Below are positions 15,403 through 26,269 of a DNA stretch of 47,073 nucleotides, one piece after another. The notes under the pieces are model-generated. The model was not told the DNA's origin. It ran no database searches and was given only the letters and a program-made list of their open reading frames with translations. A program made the translations under genes and the position numbers. The stretch lies in the NCBI GenBank assembly GCA_001295865.1, contig LJHW01000066.1:1-47073 (forward strand), in the 5' to 3' direction. This DNA is from a beta proteobacterium AAP65 (GTDB lineage: Bacteria; Pseudomonadota; Gammaproteobacteria; Burkholderiales; Burkholderiaceae_C). The first letter of the stretch is position 1. Every line of letters starts with the position of its first letter.

Positions 15403-16992
15403 TCAGGCGGCCGCCTTGATGAGGTCGGCGGCCTTCTCGGCAATCATCACCGTGGGCGCCGTGGTGTTGCCCGAGACGATGCGCGGCATGATGGACGCGT
15501 CCACCACGCGCAGGCCCTGCAGGCCGTGCACACGCAGCTGGTGGTCCACCACGTCGTCGGGCCCGGCGCCCATGCGGCAGCTGCCCACCGGGTGGTAGAT
15601 GGTGTCGGCGTGCTGGCGCACGAACTGCTCGATCTGCGCATCGGTCTGCGCCGCGGCGCTGGCCGGCAACTCGCGCCCGCCCAGGGACGCCAGCGCTGGC
15701 TGCGCGAGGATGCCGCGCATCAGCTTGAAGCCGCGCACCAGGCGCTCGACATCGTCGCGCTCGGTCAGGAAACCCAGGTCGATGGCGGGCGCGGCGTGCA
15801 CATCGGCGCTGGCCAGCGTCACGCGGCCGCGGCTGACGGGGCGCAGCAGGCACACGTGGCACGAGAAGCCGTGGCCGAACACCGTCTTGCGGCCGTGGTC
15901 GACCAGCTTGCCGATGACGAAGTGGAACTGCAGATCGGGCGTGGCTTCGTCGGGGCTGCTCTTGATGAAGCCGCCAGCCTCGCCGAAGTTGGTGGTGAGG
16001 ATGCCGCGGCGTGCCGCGCGCCACTGCCACACGCCCTGCAGCGCGTGCCACGCGCCGGTGAGTGACAGCCCGAACAGGTCTTTGGCGCGCGGTGCGGCGT
16101 GCACCTGCGTCACGTCGATGTGGTCGTGCAGGTGGCGGCCCACGCCCGGCAAGTGGTGCAGGGTGGGGATGCCGTGTGGCTGCAGTTCGGCACCATCGCC
16201 CACGCCCGAACGCAGCAGGATCTGCGGGCTCTGCAGCGCGCCGGCGCACAGCAGCACCTCGCGCCGCGCCTGCAAGCTGCGCGTGGCCGCGCCCTGCACG
16301 AGCTCGACGCCGGTGGCGCGGCGGCCTTCGAAGGTGACCCGTGCCACCGTGGCGTCGGTGATGACCTGCAGGTTGCTGCGGCCCAGTGCGGGCGTGAGGT
16401 AGGCCTTGGCCGCGCTCATGCGCTCGCCGCCTTTCTGCATCACCTGGTACAGGCCCACACCTTCCTGGTTGTCGGCGTTGAAGTCGGGGTTGGTCGTGTA
16501 GCCGGCTTGCTGGCCCGCCCGCACGAAGAGCGAGGAGACGCGGTTGGGCTGCAGCAGGTCGGCCACGTTCAGCGGGCCGCCGCGGCCGTGCCAGGCGTCG
16601 GCGCCGCGTTCGTTGTTCTCTGCGCGTTTGAAGTAGGGCAGCACCTCGTTCCAGCCCCAGCCGGGGTTGCCGAGCTCGGCCCAGTGGTCGAAGTCTTGTT
16701 GCTGGCCGCGGATGTAGATCATCGCGTTGATCGAGCTCGAACCGCCCAGCACCTTGCCGCGCGGCTGGTAGCCGCGGCGGCCGTTCAGGCCGGGCTGCGG
16801 CACGCTCTCGAAGGACCAGTTGGCCACGCCCGTCTGCGCCATCAGCGCGAAGCCGGCCGGGCAGTGGATGAAGGCGCTGCGGTCCACGGGGCCCGCTTCC
16901 ACGAGGCAGACGCTGGTCTGCGGGTCTTCGCTCAGCCGGGCGGCGAGCACCGAGCCGGCGGCGCCGCCGCCGACGATGATGTAGTCGTACAT
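15403..16992 (-). CDS. GMC-family FAD-dependent oxidoreductase (choline/alcohol dehydrogenase-like)
   Basis: 529 aa from the ATG at 16992; the frame extends 63 codons further up but the Rossmann strand begins at MYDYIIVGGGAAGSVLAARL. GMC signatures follow: PRGKVLGGSSSINAMIYIRG (signature 1 region), RREVLLCAGALQSPQILLRSGVG (signature 2), and the C-terminal catalytic region TIYHPVGSCRMG followed by VSGNTTAPTVMIAEKAADLI. The close match to the AlkJ/BetA-type pattern suggests a primary alcohol or choline-like substrate with transfer of electrons to the respiratory chain. No betaine genes are adjacent. A GAGGAG sequence and a -10-like TATGAT lie upstream (17005-17022). Confidence 0.92.
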   Translation of the reverse strand: MYDYIIVGGGAAGSVLAARLSEDPQTSVCLVEAGPVDRSAFIHCPAGFALMAQTGVANWSFESVPQPGLNGRRGYQPRGKVLGGSSSINAMIYIRGQQQDFDHWAELGNPGWGWNEVLPYFKRAENNERGADAWHGRGGPLNVADLLQPNRVSSLFVRAGQQAGYTTNPDFNADNQEGVGLYQVMQKGGERMSAAKAYLTPALGRSNLQVITDATVARVTFEGRRATGVELVQGAATRSLQARREVLLCAGALQSPQILLRSGVGDGAELQPHGIPTLHHLPGVGRHLHDHIDVTQVHAAPRAKDLFGLSLTGAWHALQGVWQWRAARRGILTTNFGEAGGFIKSSPDEATPDLQFHFVIGKLVDHGRKTVFGHGFSCHVCLLRPVSRGRVTLASADVHAAPAIDLGFLTERDDVERLVRGFKLMRGILAQPALASLGGRELPASAAAQTDAQIEQFVRQHADTIYHPVGSCRMGAGPDDVVDHQLRVHGLQGLRVVDASIMPRIVSGNTTAPTVMIAEKAADLIKAAA

Positions 16993-17126
16993 GGGGTCTG
17001 GGGGTCTCCTCGATTCATCATAGCCAGCGGTCATCGCTCGAATTGGTGGGGTGCCTCTAGCCCGGCCCCACCTCGATAATCCGCCGCTTTGCGCCGGCGC
17101 CCTGCCGCGCCTGGGAGCCTTCACCC

Positions 17127-18978
<1,852 letters not shown>

Positions 18979-18992
<14 letters not shown>

Positions 18993-19335
18993 CCACCTTG
19001 GCCTCGGCCTGAGGCGTCGCGGCCGGGCTCAGCACCATGGGTTCGGTCTCGATCCAGGCACTGGCGTCGGCGCTGCGCTCGGCGGCAGCGGGCGGGTGGG
19101 CCATGCGCTGCAGAGCGCCGTCCAGCGCGGCCTGGCGTCTGGCGGTATCACCAGGCGGCGGCGCCGTCAGCGTGTCCAGCGGCACGTCCACCGTCACCGC
19201 GCGCGGGGGCGCTGTTTCGGGCGGGGCTGCGGGTCGGCGAGCGTTGCGCACGAGGTGTTCCCACCACGCGACCACCACCGCCACGGCCAAGAGCGCACCC
19301 AGGGCGGCGCCAACCCAACTGAAGAAGGCTTCCAT
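18979..19335 (-). CDS. Small predicted single-pass membrane protein, unknown function
   Basis: 118 aa from the ATG at 19335; the frame continues upstream to 19494, but that part runs into the ygiQ start and looks non-coding. A single hydrophobic segment (AFFSWVGAALGALLAVAVVV, then AWW) at the N-terminus is followed by a basic stop (HLVRNARRP) and a Pro/Ala-rich tail with a short helical stretch DTARRQAALDGALQRMAH. I do not recognise a family. It could be a coding artefact of high GC, but the well-formed membrane helix near the start argues for a real gene. It is divergent from the YgiQ gene and overlaps the end of the ABC exporter by 14 bases. Confidence 0.5.
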
Positions 19336-19435
19336 CACGGGGTTTTCGGCCAGGCCGCCCTGTGCTTGAGCCCGCCAGGGCCGACAATTGCGGGTTGTTC
19401 GGCCCAGCCGACGCCTCAACGAGACGGAGCGCCCC

Positions 19436-21817
19436 GTGCCCGCCCTGGCCCCCACACCCACCCGCCCTGCCGACAAGGCCTCCGCCGAGGCCAAGCCCCT
19501 GGCCAGCTACCGGCCCTTCTGGGCCAAGCGTTTCGGCACCGCGCCTTTCCTGCCCATGAGTCGCGCCGAGATGGAGCAGCTCGGCTGGGACAGCTGCGAC
19601 ATCGTCATCGTCACGGGCGACGCCTACGTCGACCACCCCAGCTTCGGCATGGCCGTGATCGGCCGCACGCTGGAGGCGCAGGGCTTCCGTGTCGGCATCA
19701 TCGCCCAGCCCGACTGGCAGAGCGCCGACGCTTTCAAGGCCTTGGGCAAACCGAACCTGTTCTTCGGCGTGGCCGCCGGGAACATGGATTCGATGATCAA
19801 CCGCTACACGGCCGACCGGAAGATCCGCAGCGACGACGCCTACACGCCCGGCGGCGCAGGCGGCAAGCGCCCCGACCGCGCCACGCTGGTCTACACGCAG
19901 CGCTGCAAGGAAGCCTGGAGCGAGGTGCCGGTGATCATCGGCGGCATCGAAGCCAGCCTGCGCCGCATCGCGCACTACGACTACTGGCAGGACAAGGTGC
20001 GCCGCAGCATCCTCGTCGACAGCAAGGCCGACCTGCTGCTCTACGGCAACGCCGAGCGCGCCATCATCGAGGTGGCGCACCGCCTCGCGCAACGCAAGCC
20101 GGTCGAGAGCCTGACCGACATCCGCGGCACCGCCTTCATGGTGCGCACCACGCCCGATGCGGCGGGCCAGCGCTTCGGCGCCGAGTGGTTCGAGCTCGAC
20201 AGCACCGAGGTCGACCGCCCTGGCCGTGTCGACGAGCACATCAACCCCTACCTGACGACCGAAGAGGCCGCGGCCTCGGTGGGTGAAACCTGCACCAAGC
20301 AGGAAGGCAGTGGCGAAGTGGCTGCGGCAGCGCCTGCCGTGCCCGCGGTGGCCACCATCGCCATGCCCGTCAGCCGCAAGACGGGCAACCTCAAGCTGCC
20401 ACCGCGCGAGAAGACCGTGGTGCGCCTGCCCTCGTACGAGCAGGTCAAGAGCGACCCTGTTCTCTACGCCCACGCCAACCGCGTGCTGCACCTGGAAACC
20501 AACCCCGGCAACGCGCGCGCGCTGGTGCAGCAGCACGGCGACCGCGACGTGTGGGTCAACCCGCCGCCCATCCCGCTGAGCACCAGCGAGATGGACCTCG
20601 TCTTCGACCTGCCCTACGCGCGCAGCCCGCACCCAGCCTACGCCGACGAAAACGGCGGGCACGACGGCCCGACCAAGATCCCGGCCTGGGAGATGATCCG
20701 CTTCAGCGTGAACATCATGCGGGGCTGCTTCGGCGGCTGCACCTTCTGCAGCATCACCGAGCACGAAGGCCGCATCATCCAGAGCCGCAGTGAAGACAGC
20801 GTGATCCGCGAGATCGAGGAGATCCGCGACAAGGTCAAGGGCTTCACCGGCGTCATCAGCGACCTGGGCGGCCCCACGGCCAACATGTACCGCATCGGGT
20901 GCAAGAGCCGCGAGATCGAAGCCGCCTGCCGCAAGCCGAGCTGCGTGTACCCCGGCATCTGCCCGAACCTGAACACCGACCACGGCCCGCTGGTGAAGAT
21001 GTACCGCCGCGCGCGGCAGCTGCGCGGCATCAAGAAGATCTTGATCGGCAGCGGCCTGCGCTACGACCTGGCGGTGCAGAGCCCCGAGTACGTGAAGGAG
21101 CTGGTGCAGCACCACGTCGGCGGTTATCTCAAGATCGCGCCTGAGCACACCGAAGGCGGGCCGCTGTCCAAGATGATGAAGCCCGGCATCGGCAGCTACG
21201 ACCGCTTCAAGCAGATGTTCGAGCAGTACAGCGCCGAGGCGGGCAAGAAGCAGTACCTCATCCCGTACTTCATCGCAGCGCACCCGGGCACCAGCGACGA
21301 AGACATGATGAACCTCGCGATCTGGTTGAAGCGCAACGGCTTCAAGGCCGACCAGGTGCAGACCTTCTACCCTTCGCCCATGGCCACGGCCACGGCGATG
21401 TACCACACCGACCTGAACCCGCTGAGGGGCATCAGCCGCCACACCGAAGGCCCCGGCGCGCGCGCCGAGAAGGTGGACATCGTGCGCGGCGAAAAACGCC
21501 GCCGGCTGCACAAGGCCTTCCTGCGTTACCACGACCCCAACAACTGGCCGCTGCTGCGTGAGACGCTGAAGAAGATGGGCCGTGCCGACCTCATCGGCAA
21601 CGGCAAGCACCACCTCATCCCCAGTTTCCAGCCGGCGGCCGGCACCGGTTACGTGAGCGCACGCCGCAAGAACAGCACGCCGGCTGGCGCGCGCACCTCG
21701 GCCGTCACGCAGGGTCGGCTGCTCACGCAGCACACGGGCCTGCCACCGCGCGAGACCGGGGCCGCCCCGACCACCAAAGCCAGCGGCCCCACCGGCCCCC
21801 GCCGCAAGCCACGCTGA
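19436..21817 (+). CDS. ygiQ: YgiQ-family (UPF0313) radical SAM protein
   Basis: 793 aa from a GTG at 19436, chosen because GGAG lies six bases upstream; a TTG at 19388 is the furthest alternative. Family segments: WDSCDIVIVTGDAYVDHPSFG near the N-terminus, VPVIIGGIEASLRRIAHYDYW, and the radical SAM cluster motif C431-x3-C435-x2-C438 (RGCFGGCTFCS) followed by EGRIIQSRS. The substrate-side segment SCVYPGICPNLNTDH and LIPYFIAAHPGTSD come later, and the tail is basic and Ala/Gly-rich. The physiological reaction of YgiQ proteins is not established. It stands alone between two divergent/tandem genes. Confidence 0.93.
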   Translation: MPALAPTPTRPADKASAEAKPLASYRPFWAKRFGTAPFLPMSRAEMEQLGWDSCDIVIVTGDAYVDHPSFGMAVIGRTLEAQGFRVGIIAQPDWQSADAFKALGKPNLFFGVAAGNMDSMINRYTADRKIRSDDAYTPGGAGGKRPDRATLVYTQRCKEAWSEVPVIIGGIEASLRRIAHYDYWQDKVRRSILVDSKADLLLYGNAERAIIEVAHRLAQRKPVESLTDIRGTAFMVRTTPDAAGQRFGAEWFELDSTEVDRPGRVDEHINPYLTTEEAAASVGETCTKQEGSGEVAAAAPAVPAVATIAMPVSRKTGNLKLPPREKTVVRLPSYEQVKSDPVLYAHANRVLHLETNPGNARALVQQHGDRDVWVNPPPIPLSTSEMDLVFDLPYARSPHPAYADENGGHDGPTKIPAWEMIRFSVNIMRGCFGGCTFCSITEHEGRIIQSRSEDSVIREIEEIRDKVKGFTGVISDLGGPTANMYRIGCKSREIEAACRKPSCVYPGICPNLNTDHGPLVKMYRRARQLRGIKKILIGSGLRYDLAVQSPEYVKELVQHHVGGYLKIAPEHTEGGPLSKMMKPGIGSYDRFKQMFEQYSAEAGKKQYLIPYFIAAHPGTSDEDMMNLAIWLKRNGFKADQVQTFYPSPMATATAMYHTDLNPLRGISRHTEGPGARAEKVDIVRGEKRRRLHKAFLRYHDPNNWPLLRETLKKMGRADLIGNGKHHLIPSFQPAAGTGYVSARRKNSTPAGARTSAVTQGRLLTQHTGLPPRETGAAPTTKASGPTGPRRKPR

Positions 21818-21953
21818 GCCCGCGGGCTGCGGGTTCCTGCGGCCCCGCACTCGTGGGGAGAACGTGCCCGACCCCGGGCATCCCGCGATGGCTGGCCGCG
21901 GGCGTGGTGTTAATTTCTCGGCCCCCGATATGCATGAGTTGAAGGTGCCTGCC

Positions 21954-23000
21954 GTGAACACACGCCGTTTCCCCGCCCTGCTGGCCCTGGCCGCCCTCGT
22001 CACCGCGGCCGCCGCCCCTGCAATGGCCCAGACCAGCGCCGGCGTTCCCGTGCCCAACCCGTTCTCGGCCGTTTACCTGTTCGGTGACAGCCTCTCCGAC
22101 GGCGGCAACAACAACCTCGTTTTCGGCGGCCTCACTGGCCCCAACCCCAGCAGCGCCACTTTCATCCCTTCACTGCCCTACGCGGCGGCTGCGGGACAGC
22201 GCCCCACCTACAGCAACGGACCGGTGTGGTTCAACAGCTTTGCAGCCGGTCTGGGCCTGGCGAGCTACGCCCAACCTTCGCTGGCGGGTGGCGGCAACTA
22301 CGCCTTCGGCGGCGCGCGCACCACGGTCGATGGCGCGGGAGTGCCGCCCTTCATCCCCGCGCCTTTCCCGGCCAGCCTGCAGACGCAACTGAACGGCCAT
22401 CTGGCCACAACGCCGGTGTCTTCCAGCGCGCTGTACGTGATTGCTGGCGGCGGCAACGACGCCCGTGACACTGCAGAGGCCGTGGCCGCCAATCCCGCCA
22501 ACATCGTGGCCCTGACCACCGCGGGTGCCACGGCCTACGCCACGGCCACGGCCCAGATGGTGGGCACGCTGCGCGCCGCCGGCGCCAGCAACATCGTGGT
22601 CTGGAACGTGCCAGATCTGGGCAAGTCGCCTGCGGCCCTGGCCGGCGGCGCCTCGGCCGCCGGTGCGGCCAGCTTCATCTCCGGCGCCTTCAACAGCGCG
22701 CTGAGCACCGCCCTCGCTGGCAGCGGCGCGCAGATCTTCGACCTGTTCGGCCTGGTGGGCAGCTACGTGGCCAACCCGGCAGCTTTCGGTTTCACCAACG
22801 TCACCCAGGCTTGCGGTTTCGCCGGCAACGCTTGCGATGCGTCGACTGCGCTGTTCTGGGACGGCATCCACCCTACGGCCTACACGCAGAGCCTGGTGTC
22901 CACGGCCATGCTCGCTGCCGTGCCTGAAGCCGGTACCGTGTGGATGTTCATGGCCGGCCTGCTGGCCCTGGGCCTGATGATGAAGCGCCGCCGCGCCTGA
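21954..23000 (+). CDS. Secreted SGNH/GDSL hydrolase with variant PEP-CTERM tag
   Basis: 348 aa from a GTG at 21954 (GAAGG eight bases upstream), which gives a clean signal peptide NTRRFPALLALAALVTAAAA ending at PAMA; an ATG at 21930 would add eight residues. The hydrolase has block I FGDSLSDGGNNN with catalytic S46, a block III-like GGGNDARD, and the Asp/His pair in DGIHPT (D303, H306). It should be a secreted esterase or lipase. The C-terminus is an exosortase tag in which the usual PEP reads PEA (VPEAGTVWMFMAGLLALGL), then MKRRRA. Together with the gene at 2399-3247 this shows the organism uses PEP-CTERM sorting. No partner genes adjoin it. Confidence 0.88.
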   Translation: MNTRRFPALLALAALVTAAAAPAMAQTSAGVPVPNPFSAVYLFGDSLSDGGNNNLVFGGLTGPNPSSATFIPSLPYAAAAGQRPTYSNGPVWFNSFAAGLGLASYAQPSLAGGGNYAFGGARTTVDGAGVPPFIPAPFPASLQTQLNGHLATTPVSSSALYVIAGGGNDARDTAEAVAANPANIVALTTAGATAYATATAQMVGTLRAAGASNIVVWNVPDLGKSPAALAGGASAAGAASFISGAFNSALSTALAGSGAQIFDLFGLVGSYVANPAAFGFTNVTQACGFAGNACDASTALFWDGIHPTAYTQSLVSTAMLAAVPEAGTVWMFMAGLLALGLMMKRRRA

Positions 23001-23037
23001 CGACGCGCCGCTTCGTCACACCGCTGGCCGCGCCGGG

Positions 23038-24222
23038 TTAAACACCCGCCGCGGCCAGCGCGTTTTCCAGGGCCTGCAGTTCGCGGTCCAGCGTGTACGC
23101 CTGCACCGACACGCGCACGAACACGCGGCCGGTGTGTTGTGTCACCGGCACCTCGATGCGGTGCTGCTCGAAGAGCCGGGCGCGCAGGCCTTCGGGGTCG
23201 GTGCTGCGCACGGGGATGGGCACCATCTGGCCGAAATCCGCGTCGCGGGCGATGGGCGGCAGCCCGTTGCGCGCCAGCACGCGCGCCTGCAACGCCAGCG
23301 CGCGCTGGTGGCTGGTGGCGCGGTGCGCCGGCCAGCCGTGCGTGGCGAGGAAGTCCAGCGCCGCGGGCACGCTGAGCCAGGCCGCGATGTCGCGCGTGCC
23401 CTGCCATTGCAGGCGGCGCTCCAGCAGCGTGCGGCCGGCGTAGGCGTCGAAACCCGTGTGGCCGCCCGCTGATGCGCTGGTGTTGGCCGCGCCGTCTTCA
23501 CCGGCCACATAACCCCAGCTCACCACCGGCGCGTGCACCTCGCGCTGGCGCTCGGGCCGCACGTGCAGGAAGGCCGCGCCCTTGGGCGCGCACAGCCACT
23601 TGTGGCAGTTGCCGGTGTAGAAGTCGGCGCCCAGCGCGTCGAGATCGAGGTCGATCTGCCCCGGCGCGTGTGCGCCGTCCACCAGCGTGGCGATGCCGCG
23701 TTCGCGCGCCGCCGCACACAGCGCCGCCAGCGGGAAGATCAGCGCCGTGGTCGAGGTGAGGTGGCTCACGAAGATCAGCCGCGTGCGCGGCGTCACCGCG
23801 GCCAGCAGCCGATCGGCGAACTCGCCTGCTTCGAAAGGCAGCGGGATCTCCACGCGCCGGTAGATCGCGCCCGTGCGCTGACAGACGTGGCGCCAGGTGG
23901 CGTCACAGGCGCCGTACTCGTGGTCGGTGGTGAGGATCTCGTCGCCCGGCTGCAGCGCCAGCGACTGCGCCACCGTGTTCACGCCCGTGGTGGCGTTGGG
24001 CACGAAGACCAGGTCGTCGGCGTTCGCGCCCAGGTGGGCCGCCAGCCGCTCGCGCGCCGCGCGCAGCAGCGCGGCCGAACGCCGGCCGAGAAACTCGACC
24101 GGGTTGCGTTCCATCGCCAACTGCCAGTGCTGCAGCGCCTCGAACACCGGCTTCGGGCAGGCGCCGAAACTGCCGTGGTTGAGGAAGTGGATGTCGGGGT
24201 CGAGCAAGAAGTGGTCGCGCAT
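23038..24222 (-). CDS. Class V PLP-dependent aminotransferase (isopenicillin N epimerase/cysteine desulfurase-like)
   Basis: 394 aa. N-terminal IHFLNHGSFGACPKPVFEAL is typical of the isopenicillin N epimerase-like branch. The cofactor site includes FVPNATTGVNTV, the pyridine-binding D182 in LVDGAHAPGQ, and the Schiff-base lysine K208 in TGNCHKWLCAPKG. Later segments HTGFDAYAGRTLLERRLQWQGTRD and TGRVFVRVSVQAYT fit the family. There is no beta-lactam context, so the name only marks the family; the true reaction could be an epimerisation, a lyase or a desulfurase reaction. It is divergent from the DUF808 gene with only 46 bases between the starts. Confidence 0.88.
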   Translation of the reverse strand: MRDHFLLDPDIHFLNHGSFGACPKPVFEALQHWQLAMERNPVEFLGRRSAALLRAARERLAAHLGANADDLVFVPNATTGVNTVAQSLALQPGDEILTTDHEYGACDATWRHVCQRTGAIYRRVEIPLPFEAGEFADRLLAAVTPRTRLIFVSHLTSTTALIFPLAALCAAARERGIATLVDGAHAPGQIDLDLDALGADFYTGNCHKWLCAPKGAAFLHVRPERQREVHAPVVSWGYVAGEDGAANTSASAGGHTGFDAYAGRTLLERRLQWQGTRDIAAWLSVPAALDFLATHGWPAHRATSHQRALALQARVLARNGLPPIARDADFGQMVPIPVRSTDPEGLRARLFEQHRIEVPVTQHTGRVFVRVSVQAYTLDRELQALENALAAAGV

Positions 24223-24268
24223 GGTGTGTCCATCTTCTCACTGGGGCTGTTCATGCAGAATCCCCGCC

Positions 24269-25189
24269 ATGGCCAGCAGTCTTCTCGCACTCCTCGACGA
24301 CATCGCCACCGTGCTGGACGATGTCGCCATCCTCAGCAAGGTGGCGGCCAAGAAGTCGGCCGGGGTTCTTGGCGACGACCTCGCGCTCAACGCGCAGCAG
24401 GTCACGGGCGTCAGCGCCGACCGCGAACTGCCCGTGGTGTGGGCCGTGGCCAAGGGGTCCTTCGTCAACAAGGCCATCCTCGTGCCCGCGGCGCTGGCCA
24501 TCGGTGCCTTTGCGCCCTGGTTGATCACGCCGCTTTTGATGCTGGGCGGCGCCTTCCTCTGTTTTGAAGGTTTCGAGAAGCTGGCGCACCGTTTCCTGCA
24601 CAGCAAGCAAGAAGACGCCGCCCACCGCGCAGCGCTCAGCGCCGCGCTGCAGGACCCGCAGGTCGATCTGGTGGCCTTCGAGCGCGACAAGATCAAGGGC
24701 GCCGTGCGCACCGACTTCATTCTCTCGGCCGAGATCATCGCCATCACGCTCGGCGCCGCAGCAGCAGCGCCCTTCACCACGCAGGCACTGGTGCTCAGCA
24801 GCGTGGCCATCGCCATCACCGCCGGTGTCTACGGCCTGGTGGCCGGCATCGTGAAGCTGGACGACCTGGGCCTGTGGCTCAGCCGCCGCCCGGGCGGCGC
24901 AGCGCAAGCCGTGGGCCGCGGGGTGCTGGCCGCCGCGCCGCTGCTGATGAAGACGCTGGGCGTGGTCGGCACGGCGGCGATGTTTCTCGTGGGCGGCGGC
25001 ATCCTGGTGCACGGCGTGCCGCCGCTGCACCACGGCATCGAACACGCCATCGCCGGCCTGCCGGGCGCGGTGAAGTGGCTGGCCGGCACGCTGGCCGAAG
25101 GTGCCACGGGCGTGGTGGCCGGGGGTGTGATCGTGGCCGTGTTCACGGCCTTCCAGAAGCTGCGCGGCAAGCAAGCGGCCGCCGCCTGA
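24269..25189 (+). CDS. DUF808 (YedI-like) inner-membrane protein
   Basis: 306 aa from the ATG at 24269, where the family begins (MASSLLALLDDIATVLDDVA, then ILSKVAAKKSAGVLGDDLALNAQQVTG). Several membrane segments follow: VNKAILVPAALAIGAFAPWL, ITPLLMLGGAFLCFEGFEKL, IIAITLGAAAAAPFTTQALV, VAIAITAGVYGLVAGIV, and two more near the C-terminus. The length matches E. coli YedI (305). The function of the family is not established. A -10-like CAGAAT ends seven bases before the ATG and there is no ribosome site, so this may be another near-leaderless gene. Confidence 0.92.
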   Translation: MASSLLALLDDIATVLDDVAILSKVAAKKSAGVLGDDLALNAQQVTGVSADRELPVVWAVAKGSFVNKAILVPAALAIGAFAPWLITPLLMLGGAFLCFEGFEKLAHRFLHSKQEDAAHRAALSAALQDPQVDLVAFERDKIKGAVRTDFILSAEIIAITLGAAAAAPFTTQALVLSSVAIAITAGVYGLVAGIVKLDDLGLWLSRRPGGAAQAVGRGVLAAAPLLMKTLGVVGTAAMFLVGGGILVHGVPPLHHGIEHAIAGLPGAVKWLAGTLAEGATGVVAGGVIVAVFTAFQKLRGKQAAAA

Positions 25190-25217
25190 AGAGGCTGGCG
25201 GCGCGGCCTGCGGATCT

Positions 25218-25682
25218 TTACTGGCCGTTGATGCCCAGCAGTTCCACTTCGAACACCAGCGTGGCGCCGCCCGGGATCGGGCCGCGGCCGTTCGGGCCGT
25301 AAGCGATGGCCGAAGGGCAGGTGAGCTTGGCCTTGCCGCCCACCTTGAGCTTCTGCACGCCTTCGGTCCAGCACTTGATGACGCGGTTCAGCGGGAAGCT
25401 GGCGGGCTCGCCGCGCGAGTAGCTGCTGTCGAACTCGCGCCCATCGGTGAAGGTGCCGCGGTAGTGCACCTTCACGGTGTCGGTGGCTGCCGGGCTGGCG
25501 CCCTGGCCGTCACGCAGCGCAAGGTAGATCAGGCCGCTGTCACTGACCACGGCCCCCTTTTCGGCCGCGGCTTTCTTCAGCGGGTCGGCGGTCTGGGCGC
25601 TCGCGCCCGGGCCGAAGGCCAGGCTGGCGGCCAGGGCGGTGGTGGCGCCCAGCAGGCGCAAGGCGAGGGGGGTGGTCGGCAA
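25218..25682 (-). CDS. Periplasmic FKBP-type peptidyl-prolyl isomerase
   Basis: 154 aa from a TTG at 25682 with GGAGA seven bases upstream. The signal peptide (LALRLLGATTALAASLAFGP, then GASAQ) exports it to the periplasm. The FKBP domain occupies about 55-152: VKVHYRGTFTDGREFDSSYSRGEPASFPL, VIKCWTEGVQKLKVGGKAKLTCP, IAYGPNGRGPIPGGATLVFEVELL. This resembles FkpA/MIP C-terminal domains without the dimerisation region, so it is probably a monomer that helps proline isomerisation of exported proteins. Two extra Cys (KCW and TCP) are unusual and could form a disulfide. It lies 43 bases after the DUF3016 gene, likely in the glnS transcript. Confidence 0.92.
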   Translation of the reverse strand: MPTTPLALRLLGATTALAASLAFGPGASAQTADPLKKAAAEKGAVVSDSGLIYLALRDGQGASPAATDTVKVHYRGTFTDGREFDSSYSRGEPASFPLNRVIKCWTEGVQKLKVGGKAKLTCPSAIAYGPNGRGPIPGGATLVFEVELLGINGQ

Positions 25683-25725
25683 GGCAGGTTCTCCAGGGTG
25701 GGCGGAAGAGCAAGGCGCGCTGCGC

Positions 25726-26235
25726 TCAGCGCTCGGTGAAAGTGGCGTCGAACCAGCGCCGCACCAGCCGGCCTTCGTAGGCCATCTCGGTGCCGGGCCG
25801 GTCGCGCAATTGCAGCGTGTGGAGGTAGTTCATGTCGGTGAGCCGCTCTTCGCCGCTCTTGAGCGTGCGCTCACCTTCCTGCAGCGTGTAGCGCAGCCGC
25901 AAGGTGGGCCAGTCGACATTGCCGCGCATCACGCGCAACTCGTGCCAGCCCCAGGGGCTGATCTCGCCGGCCAGGTCGACATCGGTGACCTCGATGCGCA
26001 GCGTCTGCCCCTCGGGCAAGCGTGCGGCCAGGGCGGCGAACTGGCCGCTCAGCGTCTTCAGCGTGCGTTCGCGGTCCCAGCTGCTGCGGCCGATGTCGGC
26101 GAACTGCTCGGGCTGCTGGTAGTTCACCACCACCTGGCCGGCGGCCTGTGCGGCCGGGGCGGCCCACGCCGCCACGGCCAGCAGCGCGGCGGCGCAGGTC
26201 GCACGTGTTGTCGTCGAGAAGGTGCTTGCAGGCAT
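25726..26235 (-). CDS. DUF3016-family exported protein
   Basis: 169 aa from the ATG at 26235, with GGAG six bases upstream; an ATG at 26268 is possible but would delay the signal peptide. The signal segment is ATCAAALLAVAAWAAPAAQA. The mature part begins QVVVNYQQPEQFADIGRSSWDRERTLKTLSGQF and contains LRIEVTDVDLAGEISPWGWHELRVMR, which match the DUF3016 family of periplasmic proteins of unknown function. The start lies 35 bases after the glnS stop in the same direction. No catalytic motif is evident. Confidence 0.88.
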   Translation of the reverse strand: MPASTFSTTTRATCAAALLAVAAWAAPAAQAAGQVVVNYQQPEQFADIGRSSWDRERTLKTLSGQFAALAARLPEGQTLRIEVTDVDLAGEISPWGWHELRVMRGNVDWPTLRLRYTLQEGERTLKSGEERLTDMNYLHTLQLRDRPGTEMAYEGRLVRRWFDATFTER

Positions 26236-26269
26236 GTGTGGCTCCATCGTGGTGACGATGGCGTTCACT

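Noticed and set aside
19366..19388. TTGAGC ... GACAAT as the YgiQ promoter
   Set aside because: The spacer is only 11 bases, far too short for sigma-70.
19148..22057. 969-codon leftward frame opposite the YgiQ gene
   Set aside because: Antisense shadow of a high-GC gene: the forward frame carries the radical SAM motif, while this one is low-complexity Ala/Gly/His/Val without domains.
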